Assembly (NCBI GenBank): GCA_014138095.1
Contig: JACGXE010000001.1
Span: 1 to 64,000, forward strand
Reading direction: 5' to 3'
DNA: 64,000 bases
Source: Ochrobactrum sp. RH2CCR150
GTDB taxonomy: Bacteria; Pseudomonadota; Alphaproteobacteria; Rhizobiales; Rhizobiaceae
The notes under the pieces are model-generated. The model made no database searches, was not told the origin of the DNA, and worked only from the letters and a program-made list of their open reading frames with translations. A program made the position numbers and the translations under genes. Shown in pieces: positions 39,169 through 51,379 of this stretch (position 1 is the first letter of the stretch; every line of letters begins with the position of its first letter).

Positions 39169-40044
39169 TCAGCGCGTTGGCACCGGATGCTCGCCGCGAT
39201 AATCGTAGAAGCCGCGGCCCGTCTTGCGTCCAAGCCAGCCTGCTTCGACATATTTGACCAGCAGCGGGCACGGGCGGTATTTGGAATCCGCGAGACCGTC
39301 ATGCAGCACCTGCATAATTGAAAGGCAAGTGTCGAGACCGATGAAGTCTGCAAGCTGCAATGGTCCCATCGGATGGTTTGCACCAAGCTTCATGGCGGTA
39401 TCGATGGCTTCGACGCTGCCTACGCCTTCATAAAGCGTATAGATCGCCTCATTGATCATCGGCAGCAGGATACGGTTGACGATGAATGCCGGGAAATCCT
39501 CGGCGACCGTAACCGTCTTGCCGAGCGCCTGCACGAAATCCTTCGACTTGCGGAATGTATCCTCGTCAGTGGCTATGCCGCGAACCAGCTCTACAAGCTT
39601 CATCACCGGCACCGGGTTCATGAAGTGAATACCGATGAAACGCTCCGGACGATCCGTCGTAGAGGCAAGCCGCGTGATGGAGATCGACGACGTGTTGGTC
39701 GCCAGAATGGCTTGCGGGTTCAGGATCGGGCAGAGCTGCGCGAAAATCTTGCGCTTGACGGTTTCGTCTTCCGTCGCCGCTTCAATGGCCAGATCGACGC
39801 CTGCAAGGTCTTCCATGGAGTTTGCTGCGCGGATCAGCTTCATGGCACCTGCGCGCTCTTCTTCCTGCAATTTGCCCGAAGAAACCTGACGCGCCATATT
39901 GCCGTTGATGGTGGCAATGCCCTTTTCCAGCCGGTCCGGCGCAGCGTCGTGCAAAAGCACACTAAAACCTGCCAGAGCGCAGACATGGGCGATGCCGCCA
40001 CCCATCTGACCCGCGCCGACTATACCAACCGTCTTGATTGCCAC
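39169..40044 (-). CDS. 3-hydroxybutyryl-CoA dehydrogenase
   Basis: A 291-residue NAD(P)-dependent 3-hydroxyacyl-CoA dehydrogenase, interconverting acetoacetyl-CoA and 3-hydroxybutyryl-CoA. The N-terminal Rossmann motif is [18 protein letters not shown]. The signature [17 protein letters not shown] contains the catalytic His, and [12 protein letters not shown] follows. The C-terminal half is the helical substrate and dimer domain. It is downstream of etfBA on the same strand; acyl-CoA dehydrogenases feed ETF, so the three genes suit short-chain fatty-acid or butyrate metabolism. Terminator-like hairpins separate it from etfA. Confidence 0.94.
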   Translation of the reverse strand: MAIKTVGIVGAGQMGGGIAHVCALAGFSVLLHDAAPDRLEKGIATINGNMARQVSSGKLQEEERAGAMKLIRAANSMEDLAGVDLAIEAATEDETVKRKIFAQLCPILNPQAILATNTSSISITRLASTTDRPERFIGIHFMNPVPVMKLVELVRGIATDEDTFRKSKDFVQALGKTVTVAEDFPAFIVNRILLPMINEAIYTLYEGVGSVEAIDTAMKLGANHPMGPLQLADFIGLDTCLSIMQVLHDGLADSKYRPCPLLVKYVEAGWLGRKTGRGFYDYRGEHPVPTR

Positions 40045-40198
40045 CGTAGTAACTCCTTCATCCTCCCCAATGGGGCCTGTCGAGCATGTCTTTTTTACAG
40101 CAAGCGCAAAACTGCGCTTTGAATTGCATAAGGCTCATCCAGCAGATGATAGGCTGTCCGCCTAAAATGCAATCCAAAATTCTTGCTCATTACAAAGA

Positions 40199-40291
40199 AC
40201 CCGCCCCAAACGCGAGATTAGGCCAAGGGCCTTGGTCTCCGACTGGGGCGGGTCGCAAAATGACGAAGCGGCGAGACTGGCCCGCCGCTTC
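40199..40291 (-). terminator. Tandem hairpins downstream of etfA
   Basis: First: GAAGCGGCG / CGCCGCTTC (40264-40272 / 40283-40291), followed on the minus strand by GTCATTTTGC. Second: a 10-bp outer stem ACCCGCCCCA / TGGGGCGGGT (40199-40208 / 40244-40253) enclosing CCAAGG-g-CCTTGG, followed by TCTTTG. Either could end etfBA transcription. Confidence 0.55.
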
Positions 40292-40299
40292 GCAAAAAA

Positions 40300-41229
40300 T
40301 CAAAGAGCCTTCTGCAGCTCCGGCAGCACGGTGAAGAGATCACCGACGAGGCCGTAATCGGCAACCTGGAAGATCGGCGCTTCTTCGTCCTTATTGATGG
40401 CGACGATGACGCGTGAGTCTTTCATGCCTGCCAGATGCTGGATCGCGCCAGAGATGCCGACAGCGATGTAAAGCTCCGGTGCAACCACCTTGCCCGTCTG
40501 GCCAACCTGCCAGTCGTTCGGCGCATAGCCCGCATCGACTGCTGCACGGCTGGCGCCAACCGCCGCACCGAGCTTGTCGGCAACCGGCAGGATCACTTCC
40601 TGGAACTTTTCAGCCGAACCAAGTGCACGACCACCCGAGATGATGATCTTGGCCGAGGTCAGTTCCGGACGATCCGAAGCCGACAGCGCATTGCCAACAA
40701 AGCTCGACAGGGCCGGATCGGCAGGCACGGTTGCACTTTCAACCGCAGCCGAACCACCATCGCCGGTGGCCTGGAAAGAGGCCGTGCGCACCGTGATCAC
40801 CTTCTTGGCGTCGGTGGACTGCACGGTCTGGATCGCATTGCCCGCATAGATCGGACGCTTGAACGTATCTGCCGATACGACTTCCATGATTTCCGACAAC
40901 TGCATCACATCGAGAAGGGCTGCAACGCGCGGCAGGATGTTCTTGGCCGAGGTCGTCGCTGCGGCGATGATCGTGTCGTAATTGGCGGCAAGTGCCACGA
41001 TGAGTGCTGCCGTCGGCTCGGCCAGACGGTTTTCCAGCGCATCGCTTTCAGCCAGCAGAACCTTGCGCACGCCTTTCAGCTTGGCGGCTGCATCGGCTGC
41101 CGCCTTTGCACCCTTGCCAGCAACCAGAATATCGACATCGCCGCCGATCTGGGCGGCCGCCGTCAGCGCCTTTGCCGTCTGGTCCGAAAGGGTTGCATTG
41201 TCATGTTCGGCAATAAGAAGAATAGCCAT
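40300..41229 (-). CDS. etfA: Electron transfer flavoprotein subunit alpha
   Basis: A 309-residue FAD-binding subunit that, with EtfB, carries electrons from acyl-CoA and other dehydrogenases to ETF-ubiquinone oxidoreductase. The N-terminal domain opens [20 protein letters not shown]. The C-terminal FAD domain has [62 protein letters not shown] and the terminal [17 protein letters not shown]. It begins 22 bases after etfB. Confidence 0.97.
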   Translation of the reverse strand: MAILLIAEHDNATLSDQTAKALTAAAQIGGDVDILVAGKGAKAAADAAAKLKGVRKVLLAESDALENRLAEPTAALIVALAANYDTIIAAATTSAKNILPRVAALLDVMQLSEIMEVVSADTFKRPIYAGNAIQTVQSTDAKKVITVRTASFQATGDGGSAAVESATVPADPALSSFVGNALSASDRPELTSAKIIISGGRALGSAEKFQEVILPVADKLGAAVGASRAAVDAGYAPNDWQVGQTGKVVAPELYIAVGISGAIQHLAGMKDSRVIVAINKDEEAPIFQVADYGLVGDLFTVLPELQKAL

Positions 41230-41251
41230 TTATCTCGTCCCTTCCGATTTC

Positions 41252-41998
41252 TTAGATGATGCCGTCGGCTTTAAGCTTCTCGACCAGTTCAGAGACTGAA
41301 CCAACCTTGACGCCAGCCTTGCGGCCACCCGGTTCTTCGGTCTTCAGGACCTTCAGGCGCGCCGTGATATCGGCACCGAAATCGGCAGGCGACTTCTCGT
41401 CCAGCGGCTTCTTCTTCGCTTTCATGATATTCGGCAGCGATGCATAGCGTGGCTGGTTCAAACGAAGATCGACCGTGACAATCGCCGGAAGCTTCACATC
41501 GATGGTCTGCAGACCGCCATCCACTTCACGCGTTACCTTGGCCGAACCGTCACCCAGTTCCACTTTCGAGGCAAAGGTTGCCTGGCTCCAGTTGAGGAGC
41601 GCCGACAGCATCTGGCCGGTCTGGTTGGCATCGTCGTCAATCGCCTGCTTGCCGAGGAAGACGAGGTCCGGCTTTTCTGCATCGACAACGCCCTTCAAGA
41701 CCTTGGCGACGCCGAGCGGCTCGACCGTCTCGTCGGTCTTCACCAGAATGGCGCGGTCCGCGCCCATGGCAAGGGCTGTGCGCAGTGTTTCCTGCGCCTG
41801 TGCCGGGCCAACCGAAACAGCCACAATCTCCGTGACCTTGCCAGCTTCCTTCAGGCGGATCGCCTCTTCAACCGCAATCTCGTCGAACGGGTTCATCGAC
41901 ATCTTCACATTCGAAAGCTCAACGCCAGATCCGTCGCCCTTGACACGGATCTTTACGTTGTAATCGACGACACGTTTTACTGCGACAAGGACTTTCAT
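41252..41998 (-). CDS. etfB: Electron transfer flavoprotein subunit beta
   Basis: A 248-residue AMP-binding partner of EtfA. The opening [20 protein letters not shown], the family motif [21 protein letters not shown], and [19 protein letters not shown] are all standard. ATG 41998 gives the usual length and follows AGGTGGT; an ATG six codons earlier is less likely. First gene of etfBA. The 388-base gap upstream is shared with the divergent queC operon and contains a 14-bp palindrome. Confidence 0.97.
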   Translation of the reverse strand: MKVLVAVKRVVDYNVKIRVKGDGSGVELSNVKMSMNPFDEIAVEEAIRLKEAGKVTEIVAVSVGPAQAQETLRTALAMGADRAILVKTDETVEPLGVAKVLKGVVDAEKPDLVFLGKQAIDDDANQTGQMLSALLNWSQATFASKVELGDGSAKVTREVDGGLQTIDVKLPAIVTVDLRLNQPRYASLPNIMKAKKKPLDEKSPADFGADITARLKVLKTEEPGGRKAGVKVGSVSELVEKLKADGII

Positions 41999-42172
41999 CC
42001 GCGACCACCTCTTCAATGAATCCTACGGCACGACTATGCCGCCATGAAACACCGCCCGCATGCCAAATTCCGACGGGAACCTGACACAGAAGCGGCTCCG
42101 AAAAAAGCACTGTAACAAGCCGTTCAGCTATAGCGCTTCCTATTAGAAATCGGCGGGAAACGTAAAGACGCC

Positions 42173-42186
42173 TGACGTGCACGTCA
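42173..42186. promoter_or_regulatory. 14-bp palindrome between etfB and queC
   Basis: TGACGTGCACGTCA is perfectly palindromic. It lies 175 bases before etfB and 200 before queC, in the shared upstream region. It is a candidate operator for the etf genes; the regulator is unknown. Confidence 0.45.
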
Positions 42187-42344
42187 ATCAGCCTCGGCAA
42201 TCTATATCGATTAATATCCATTTATTCCGGCAGAACTTCATTCTCAGATTGCGACATCCCTTGAGAGGCCTTCTGTGATGTCTTTTGCTCCCTCGTCCAT
42301 GGCGTTTACAAAGACGTCATCCTGCTTTACGACACGCCCGCACT

Positions 42345-42378
42345 AACCGGTCGCAGCCTACCCGGTCAAAACAAGGAA
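42345..42378 (+). promoter_or_regulatory. preQ1-I riboswitch upstream of queC
   Basis: The aptamer has P1 ACCGG (42346-42350) / CCGGT (42362-42366) and a loop UCGCAGCCUAC including the ligand-reading C61-type position. The A-rich tail CAAAACAAGG (42367-42376) contains the SD. The loop UCGCAG and the tail match the crystallised Thermoanaerobacter tengcongensis preQ1-I aptamer as I remember it (GGUCGCAG...ACC and CAAAACAAGG). The AAGGA of the tail is 9 bases from the queC ATG, so ligand binding should block translation of queC. Confidence 0.85.
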
Positions 42379-42386
42379 CCCTGACT

Positions 42387-43085
42387 ATGAAAACGCTTGT
42401 CGTCTGCTCCGGCGGACTCGACTCCGTTTCGCTTGCGCATAGAATCGCAGCGGAACATGAACTCACTGCCCTTCTCTCTTTCGATTATGGCCAGCGGCAC
42501 AAAAAGGAGCTGGATTCGGCCAGAGCCTGCGCCGAACGGCTCGGCGTGCCACACCAGATCATCGATATCCGCACCATCGGCGCCAGCCTCACAGGCTCGG
42601 CGCTGACCGACGATGTCGACGTTCCCGATGGTCACTATGCCGAAGAGACGATGAAGATCACCGTCGTACCCAATCGCAACGCCATCATGCTGGCCATCGC
42701 CTTTGGTGTGGCTGCCGCACAAAAGGCGGATGCTGTGGCGCTGGCTGTCCATGGTGGTGATCATTTCATCTATCCCGATTGCCGCCCCGGCTTCATCGAT
42801 GCCTTCCAGATCATGCAGAACCATGCGCTGGACGGCTACGCCGATATTAAGCTGCTCGCACCCTATGTGCATGCATCCAAGGCCGATATCGTCACCGATG
42901 GGACGAAACACAGCACACCTTTCGAGGCGACATGGTCCTGCTACAAGGGCGGCGAGCAGCACTGCGGCCGCTGCGGCACCTGCGTGGAGCGTCGCGAGGC
43001 ATTTCACCTCGCAGGCGTCAATGACCCGACTGTCTATGAGGATGCCGATTTTTGGCGTGAAGCCGTTGAGCGGAGGAACGCCTGA
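42387..43085 (+). CDS. queC: 7-cyano-7-deazaguanine synthase
   Basis: Converts 7-carboxy-7-deazaguanine to preQ0 with ATP and ammonia, the last of the three preQ0-making steps encoded here. It has 232 residues. The PP-loop ATP motif is SGGLDS (8-13), and a C-terminal zinc cluster is in CYKGGEQHCGRCGTC. The start at 42387 is fixed by the family opening MKTLVVCSGGLDS and by the SD within the preQ1 riboswitch. Its stop overlaps the queD ATG by one base (TGATG). Confidence 0.97.
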   Translation: MKTLVVCSGGLDSVSLAHRIAAEHELTALLSFDYGQRHKKELDSARACAERLGVPHQIIDIRTIGASLTGSALTDDVDVPDGHYAEETMKITVVPNRNAIMLAIAFGVAAAQKADAVALAVHGGDHFIYPDCRPGFIDAFQIMQNHALDGYADIKLLAPYVHASKADIVTDGTKHSTPFEATWSCYKGGEQHCGRCGTCVERREAFHLAGVNDPTVYEDADFWREAVERRNA

Positions 43086-43453
43086 TGTTTCGCATCACCA
43101 AGGAGTTTCACTTCTCCGCCTCACACCAGTTGACCGGACTTCCTGCCGATCATCAATGCGCGCGCCTGCATGGCCATAATTACATCGTTGAAGTCGAGCT
43201 TTCCGCCGCTGATCTCGACGGACATGGCTTCGTGCGTGACTATCACGAGCTGGCGCCGTTCAAGCGCTATATCGATGACGCGTTCGATCACCGGCATCTC
43301 AACGATGTGCTGGGCCATGGGCACACCACAGCCGAAACGCTGGCAAAGCACTTTTTCGACTGGTGCCGCGCACGCTGGCCGGAAATATCCGCCGTGCGAG
43401 TGAGCGAAACGCCAAAGACATGGGCGGAATATCGCCCAAGTGTAAAACCATGA
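43085..43453 (+). CDS. queD: 6-carboxy-5,6,7,8-tetrahydropterin synthase
   Basis: Turns dihydroneopterin triphosphate into 6-carboxytetrahydropterin, the first committed step of queuosine synthesis. It has 122 residues. Zinc ligands H14, H29 and H31 and the catalytic C25 ([12 protein letters not shown]) are in place; the C-terminal WAEYRP-type end is typical of the QueD rather than PTPS branch. It overlaps both neighbours by 1 and 4 bases, so queC-queD-queE form one coupled operon. Confidence 0.96.
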   Translation: MFRITKEFHFSASHQLTGLPADHQCARLHGHNYIVEVELSAADLDGHGFVRDYHELAPFKRYIDDAFDHRHLNDVLGHGHTTAETLAKHFFDWCRARWPEISAVRVSETPKTWAEYRPSVKP

Positions 43454-44181
43454 AGCAGGCATCCGAAATCCGCATCAGCGAGATTTTCGGCCCAACCATT
43501 CAAGGCGAAGGCGTGCTCATCGGCGAGCCGACTGTCTTCGTGCGTACAGGCGGCTGTGACTATCGTTGCGTATGGTGCGACAGCCTGCACGCGGTTGAAA
43601 GCCGCTTTCGCCATGAATGGAAGCCGATGGGTGTCGAAGCCATATGGGACGAAGTGACGACACTTTCCGGAAATCGACCTTTAACAGTGTCACTTTCGGG
43701 CGGCAATCCGGCCATACAACCGCTCGGACCTCTCATCGCCCATGGCAAGGCGGAGGGCTATCGCTTTGCGCTGGAAACCCAAGGTTCTATCGCTAAAGAC
43801 TGGTTTTCCACACTGGACACGCTGGTGCTCAGCCCGAAGCCGCCGTCAAGCGGGATGGAATTCGAACCCGATGCGCTGGCGGCCTGTGTCGAAGCGGCGG
43901 GGCCGAAGCCGCGTGTGGTGCTGAAATTCGTGGTCTTCGATGAAACCGATTATGCCTTCGCAAAGCATGTCTCGGCGCTTCATGCTCATCTGCCGATCTA
44001 TCTCCAGCCCGGCAATCACACGCCGCCACCGCCCGAAGCGGACGACGCATCGATCGACATCGACGGCATCATGCGCCGCATGGAATGGCTGGTGGACACG
44101 GTGATAGCAGACCGCTGGTTCGAAGCGCATGTGCTGCCCCAGTTGCATGTGCTGATCTGGGGCAACAAGCGAGGGGTCTGA
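43450..44181 (+). CDS. queE: 7-carboxy-7-deazaguanine synthase
   Basis: A radical-SAM enzyme that contracts 6-carboxytetrahydropterin to 7-carboxy-7-deazaguanine. It has 243 residues. The cluster motif is CDYRCVWC (C36, C40, C43, the normal CX3CX2C); substrate-binding [12 protein letters not shown] and the SLSGGNPA glycine region are also seen. ATG 43450 overlaps the queD stop (ATGA). Its stop is directly followed by the stop of the convergent adenosyltransferase gene. Confidence 0.96.
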   Translation: MKQASEIRISEIFGPTIQGEGVLIGEPTVFVRTGGCDYRCVWCDSLHAVESRFRHEWKPMGVEAIWDEVTTLSGNRPLTVSLSGGNPAIQPLGPLIAHGKAEGYRFALETQGSIAKDWFSTLDTLVLSPKPPSSGMEFEPDALAACVEAAGPKPRVVLKFVVFDETDYAFAKHVSALHAHLPIYLQPGNHTPPPPEADDASIDIDGIMRRMEWLVDTVIADRWFEAHVLPQLHVLIWGNKRGV

Positions 44182-44760
44182 CTATCTGTTCTGTCCCGGC
44201 ACCCAGAGCACGTCTTTCGCGCCGTTATCATTGACGGCGCGGGAGGCGACGAAGAGAAAATCCGAGAGGCGGTTGATATACTGAAGCGCCTCCGGCGACA
44301 CCACTTCGCCCTCGATCTTCGCCAGCGCCACCATCAGGCGCTCCGCGCGTCGCGAAACCGTGCGTGCCAGATGAAGTGCTGCCGATGCCGCCGAGCCGCC
44401 CGGCAAAATGAAAGAGCGCAATGGCTGGAGATGGGCGTTGAGAGCATCGATATCCGCTTCCACGCGCGCGACCTGTGACGCAACGATGCGCAGCGGTTCA
44501 TAAGCCAGCGGCTTGCCGTCATCAGGCGTAGAAAGATCGGCTCCTAGATCGAATAGATCGTTCTGGATGCGCGAGAGCATCGCGTCGATTTCGGCATGTT
44601 CGCCGGTATGAATCCGCGCCATGCCGATGCAGGCATTGGCTTCATCCACCGTGCCATAGGCTTCCACACGCAGATCGGACTTCAGTCGACGCGGGCCGCT
44701 GGCAAGGCCAGTGGTGCCGTTATCGCCGGTGCGCGTGTAAATCTTGTTGAGCTTGACCAT
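44182..44760 (-). CDS. Cob(I)yrinic acid a,c-diamide adenosyltransferase (PduO type)
   Basis: Attaches the 5'-deoxyadenosyl group of ATP to cob(I)alamin to give coenzyme B12. It has 192 residues. The N-terminal ATP motif TRTGDNGTTGLASGPR and the C-terminal NRLSDFLFVASRAVN are the PduO family signatures, distinct from CobA/CobO. It starts three bases after the gene for a HIG1-like membrane protein, so the two are co-transcribed. No cobalamin riboswitch is seen upstream. Confidence 0.95.
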   Translation of the reverse strand: MVKLNKIYTRTGDNGTTGLASGPRRLKSDLRVEAYGTVDEANACIGMARIHTGEHAEIDAMLSRIQNDLFDLGADLSTPDDGKPLAYEPLRIVASQVARVEADIDALNAHLQPLRSFILPGGSAASAALHLARTVSRRAERLMVALAKIEGEVVSPEALQYINRLSDFLFVASRAVNDNGAKDVLWVPGQNR

Positions 44761-44763
44761 GGC

Positions 44764-44967
44764 TTACTGTCCGCCGGTATGCCGCGCGAAATAGATTGCG
44801 CCCACGATCAGAACGATTGCGATGAACTGCAGGAATACACGTAACTGCATCATCTTGTTGGAAAAATTCGCATCACCGCCGCGCATCATATTGCGCAGGC
44901 CAATGATCAACACAATCGCCACGGCGAGCATGGCCACCATGGCTGCGCCTTTGAACACAACGTCCAT
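44764..44967 (-). CDS. HIG1-domain-like twin transmembrane protein
   Basis: A 67-residue inner-membrane protein with two helices (about 5-25 and 43-62) joined by GLRNMMRGGDANFSNKMMQLRVFLQ. It resembles bacterial HIG1-domain proteins, whose mitochondrial relatives modulate cytochrome oxidase. The SD GGGAAGG precedes ATG 44967. Tight linkage to the B12 adenosyltransferase gene is common in Rhizobiales as I recall; the functional reason is unclear. Confidence 0.85.
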   Translation of the reverse strand: MDVVFKGAAMVAMLAVAIVLIIGLRNMMRGGDANFSNKMMQLRVFLQFIAIVLIVGAIYFARHTGGQ

Positions 44968-45004
44968 CTTGTTCCCTTCCCATCATCCGCAGTCTATTGA
45001 ATTT

Positions 45005-45847
45005 TCAAGACTGATCGGACAGCATCCGGTAAAGCCAGCGCGACGGCATCAGGCGGCGCGCCAGAATTCCCAGTTTCGCCGGTCTCGTTACCGCGTAATG
45101 CGGGCGTGGACGCGGCGCCTCCAATGCGTGAAGCAGTACATCATAGACGGCTTCCGGTCCAAGCTTGTTCTTTGATTTGGTGCCGCCGCTTGTCAGCTTG
45201 GCCATCTGGCGCTGATAAAGCTCACGATGCACGGAGGCTTCCAGATCGATATTGGCTTGCGCATGACGGGCGGCGTTATAGGTGAATTGCGATGCAATCG
45301 GTCCCGGCTCGATCAGCGAAACCTCCACACCGGAACCTTCAAGCTCCATGCGCTGCGCCAGCATCAGCCCTTCAATGGCGAATTTGGACGCGACATAAGC
45401 GCCGCGCCATTTCATGGGCACCAGCCCCAATATCGACGAACAATGAACAATGCGTCCGTGCCCCTGGGCGCGCATGACGGGCACCACCCGTCGCGTCAAG
45501 TCATGCCAGCCGAAGAAGTTGGATTCGAACTGCGCTCGAAGCGCTTCCACCGGCAAGTCCTCGACCGCGCCCGGCTGGGCATAAGCGCCATTATTGAAAA
45601 GCGCATCCAGCCTGCCATCCGTCTTGCGCAACACTTCCTCCGCAAGGGCGGCGATGGAGTCCGGCTCGGCATAATCAAGATAATAGGCCGCCATCCCCTT
45701 TGCTTGCAGGGCGGCGATATCCTGCTCCTTGCGAGCGGTGGCAAAGACCCGCCATCCGCGACGATGCAAAGCTTCCGCACAATAAGCACCGATGCCGGAC
45801 GAACAGCCGGTTATGATGATGCTGCGATTTGCACGTTCCTCTGCCAT
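45005..45847 (-). CDS. SDR family oxidoreductase
   Basis: A 280-residue short-chain dehydrogenase. The NAD(P)-binding motif is IIITGCSSGIGAYCAEALHRRG. NNGAYAQPGAVEDL and the catalytic SSILGLVPMKWRGAYVASK (Ser, Tyr, Lys) follow. Its closest generic match is the classical type often annotated as a retinol- or DltE-like dehydrogenase; the substrate is unknown. ATG 45847 follows AGGACGAA; an upstream in-frame ATG gives an atypical Cys/Gly extension. It lies just upstream of the HIG1/adenosyltransferase pair. Confidence 0.88.
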   Translation of the reverse strand: MAEERANRSIIITGCSSGIGAYCAEALHRRGWRVFATARKEQDIAALQAKGMAAYYLDYAEPDSIAALAEEVLRKTDGRLDALFNNGAYAQPGAVEDLPVEALRAQFESNFFGWHDLTRRVVPVMRAQGHGRIVHCSSILGLVPMKWRGAYVASKFAIEGLMLAQRMELEGSGVEVSLIEPGPIASQFTYNAARHAQANIDLEASVHRELYQRQMAKLTSGGTKSKNKLGPEAVYDVLLHALEAPRPRPHYAVTRPAKLGILARRLMPSRWLYRMLSDQS

Positions 45848-45991
45848 TTCGTCCTGTCCTGCCGCCGCGTTTCCACCACAGTGCTTGATTCGCAAGGGCT
45901 TTAAAACGGCGTAACCCTTGCAATCTGACAGGCGATGCTAGATTTAAGTGTCTGAAACTTGGGCCAATGACCGAAGGGGTAAAATCTGCGG

Positions 45992-46855
45992 ATGCGAAAA
46001 GTCAGGCGTTTTCTCCGCCAGATTACCTACGATGTCATCGGTCATTTCAGTTCAGATGATGGCTGGGCTTTTGCAAGTCACATCGCTCTGTCTGGCCTGA
46101 TGGCGCTGTTTCCCTTCCTGATCTTCGCAACCTCGCTGGCGAGCTTTCTCGGTACCAAGGAATTTGCTCAAACAGCGGTGCATGTCATTTTCGACATGTG
46201 GCCGTCGAACATCGCAGCTCCCATCGCCAATGAAGTGACCAATGTTCTGACGGTTCAGCGCCGTGGGCTTTTGACGCTGAGTGTGATCGCCGCTGCGTAC
46301 TTTGCCTCCAACGGCGTGGAGGCGCTGCGCATCGCGCTCAACCGCGCCTATCGCGTCACCGACCAGCGCTCGATCATCTTTTGCCGCCTGCAAAGCCTCG
46401 GTTTCGTTCTGGTCGGCACACTCAGCCTGATGGCGATCAGCTTCCTCTTGGTTCTGGCCCCGCTCGCGGTGCGCATTGCCGAGCAATGGTTTCCCGACAT
46501 CGCGCCGTTTACCGGTACCATCGCCTTCTGGCGCTATAGTGTCGCCGTGGCGGTTCTGGTTCTGGCGCTTTTCATGGTGCATATCTGGCTGCCTGCCGGT
46601 CGCCGCAGCCTTGGCGATATCCTGCCCGGCATCATCATCACGCTTCTTGCCTGGCTAGCCTCGGCAACCGCCTTCGCAAAATATCTGGAGACTTTTGCGA
46701 ATTATGTCTCCACCTATGCGGGCCTTGCCTCGATCATGGTGGCAATCGTCTTTCTCTACATGCTGTCAGCGATCTTCATCATCGGCGCGGAAATCAATGC
46801 TGCGATCATGAATTTCCGCAAACGCGAGCAGCAACCGGATTTGATTGTAGAGTAA
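45992..46855 (+). CDS. YihY/BrkB family inner-membrane protein
   Basis: A 287-residue protein with six hydrophobic segments, of the YihY/virulence factor BrkB family (once called ribonuclease BN, which is now attributed elsewhere). Family hallmarks are GWAFASHIALSGLMALFPFLIF near the start, SNGVEALRIALNRAYRV, and LPAGRRSLGDILPG before the last helices. A transport or lipid-related role is suspected. The stop codon directly abuts that of the convergent DMT gene. Confidence 0.92.
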   Translation: MRKVRRFLRQITYDVIGHFSSDDGWAFASHIALSGLMALFPFLIFATSLASFLGTKEFAQTAVHVIFDMWPSNIAAPIANEVTNVLTVQRRGLLTLSVIAAAYFASNGVEALRIALNRAYRVTDQRSIIFCRLQSLGFVLVGTLSLMAISFLLVLAPLAVRIAEQWFPDIAPFTGTIAFWRYSVAVAVLVLALFMVHIWLPAGRRSLGDILPGIIITLLAWLASATAFAKYLETFANYVSTYAGLASIMVAIVFLYMLSAIFIIGAEINAAIMNFRKREQQPDLIVE

Positions 46856-47713
46856 TTAGCGCTTCATGGTCGTCAGGGCCACGCCAAGCGTGGTGACGAT
46901 CATACCTGCAATCTGGATCGGACCGAGTGTCTCGCCAAAAATCAGATAGGCCATGATCGCCGCAGTGCCCGGCACGAGATAAAACAGCGATGCGACTTTC
47001 GACATCGCGCCCTCGCGGATCATCACAAGAAGCGCCAGAATAGCACCGATGGAAATCGCCAGCGTCAGCCAGACCAGCGCGAAAATGAGTTGCGGAGACC
47101 AGATCATCACCCGGGTTTCGAACGCAAAGGCACAGATAGCAGTCAGCGTAGCGGCGGCGATATACTGAACCGCAGTGCCTGTCTTCAAATCGCCGGTGGT
47201 TCCAAAACGCTTTTGCCAGACCGTGCCCGTGCTGATGGCCATCACAGCGAAAAAAGCCGCTGCAAGGCTTTTCGGATCAACGCCGCTGCCAGCCGAAAAC
47301 TTCGGCCAGACGACCATCGCCACGCCGAGAAAGCCGACTAGCAGCCCCGTCCACTGACGCCCGCTTGCTCTTTCTCCGAGAAGCATGGCGGCGATCAGCG
47401 TGGTGAGCATGGGTTGCAGACCCGCCACGAGACCCGACATGCCAGCGGGCAGACCGTGATGCACGGCCCAGAACAGTGCGGAGAGATAAGCGCCGTGGAT
47501 CAGGCAACCGGCAATGGCCGCATGAACCAGCGTCGCCCCCTTTGGCCACGCAGCCCTGCTTGCCAGCGCCCAGAGCGTCATAATGACTGCCGCAATGGAG
47601 AACCGCACCGCCATGAAAGTGAAGGGTTCTGCATAAGGCATGGATAGCCCGGCCCCGATAAAGCCAGTGGCCCAGAGCAGAACAAACATGATGGGGAAGA
47701 AACGGGCGGCCAT
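46856..47713 (-). CDS. DMT-superfamily permease (EamA domains)
   Basis: A 285-residue ten-helix transporter of the drug/metabolite superfamily with two EamA halves. Recognisable stretches are [31 protein letters not shown] and, in the second half, [26 protein letters not shown]. An exporter is likely; the substrate is unknown. It differs clearly from the DMT gene at 15335. It shares a 115-base divergent upstream region with yaiI. Confidence 0.88.
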   Translation of the reverse strand: MAARFFPIMFVLLWATGFIGAGLSMPYAEPFTFMAVRFSIAAVIMTLWALASRAAWPKGATLVHAAIAGCLIHGAYLSALFWAVHHGLPAGMSGLVAGLQPMLTTLIAAMLLGERASGRQWTGLLVGFLGVAMVVWPKFSAGSGVDPKSLAAAFFAVMAISTGTVWQKRFGTTGDLKTGTAVQYIAAATLTAICAFAFETRVMIWSPQLIFALVWLTLAISIGAILALLVMIREGAMSKVASLFYLVPGTAAIMAYLIFGETLGPIQIAGMIVTTLGVALTTMKR

Positions 47714-47828
47714 GGCAAACTCTCTTATTCTGGCCCGCCATATACCGCTTCGCCAGAAACACCTATCGCATAAATCTGATTGCAGCGTTCAATTTGCCAA
47801 AAGGCGCTGGTCCTTTTATGGAGAACGG

Positions 47829-48305
47829 ATGACCGCTGAAACCAACACGATCCGCATTCTTGTCGACGCCGATGCCTGTCCGGTGAAGGCTGAAATCTAT
47901 CGCGTCGCCGAGCGGCACAATCTTCCGGTGGTGCTGGTTGCCAACAGTCACATGGCAATCCCGCGCGATGCGGAGCGGGTGGAACGGGTTATCGTATCGG
48001 ACAAGCTGGACGCGGCGGACGACTGGATCGCAGAAAATGCGCAACCGGGGGCAATCGTCATCACCGCCGATATTCCGCTCGCCAGCCGCTCGCTTGAAAA
48101 GGGCGCATCGGTTATTGCGCCCAATGGGCGCGTTCACACGCAGAGCACCATCGGCAACACGCTTGCGACACGCAATCTGATGGATTCGCTACGCTCCGCC
48201 GGAGAAATCACCGGAGGCCCCGCGCCATTTTCACCGAAGGACCGCTCGGCCTTTCTGTCGGCGCTCGATCTCGCCATTGTGCGTCTGAAACGGGCCGGTT
48301 TTACC

Positions 48306-48314
<9 letters not shown>
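47829..48314 (+). CDS. YaiI/YqxD family protein (DUF188)
   Basis: A 161-residue member of the YaiI/YqxD family, a PIN-like nuclease fold of unknown role. Hallmarks are [20 protein letters not shown] at the start, [19 protein letters not shown], and [18 protein letters not shown] near the end. ATG 47829 is chosen for the family start. It overlaps the 3' end of the convergent LysE gene by nine bases. Confidence 0.92.
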
Positions 48315-51122
<2,808 letters not shown>

Positions 51123-51133
51123 GTGTCTGATCT

Positions 51134-51252
51134 AAAAGTCGCCATGCCGGTCTGCAAATGGCAATTTCTGCGCTTCCGGTGCTCACGTACCCAAAAGTAC
51201 GCTGCGCTCCGGTTCTCGAAATCACCATTTTCGCCACGGCCTGTCGCTTTTT
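51134..51252. repeat. ~120-bp imperfect palindrome after argH
   Basis: Complementary segments are arranged symmetrically around 51193: AAAAGTCG at one end and CGCTTTT at the other, with GCGCTTCCGG/CCGGTTCTCG-type pairing inside and GTAC-ccaaaa-GTAC at the centre. This would fold into one long hairpin with bulges. Confidence 0.6.
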
Positions 51253-51288
51253 GATTCAAACACTGATCGCCGTTCAAGATAAAGTCAT

Positions 51289-51319
51289 GTGAAATCATCC
51301 GGGCAACGGGTGATTTCAC
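51289..51319 (+). terminator. Possible argH terminator
   Basis: A 9-bp stem (GTGAAATCA / TGATTTCAC) with a 13-base loop lies between argH and lptM, followed by CTTGAGAATTTTG, only moderately T-rich. Confidence 0.4.
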
Positions 51320-51379
51320 TCTTGAGAATTTTGCGTTACAGCTAGCGCAACCAAGATTTTGATTCAGGAACCAAAGCTG

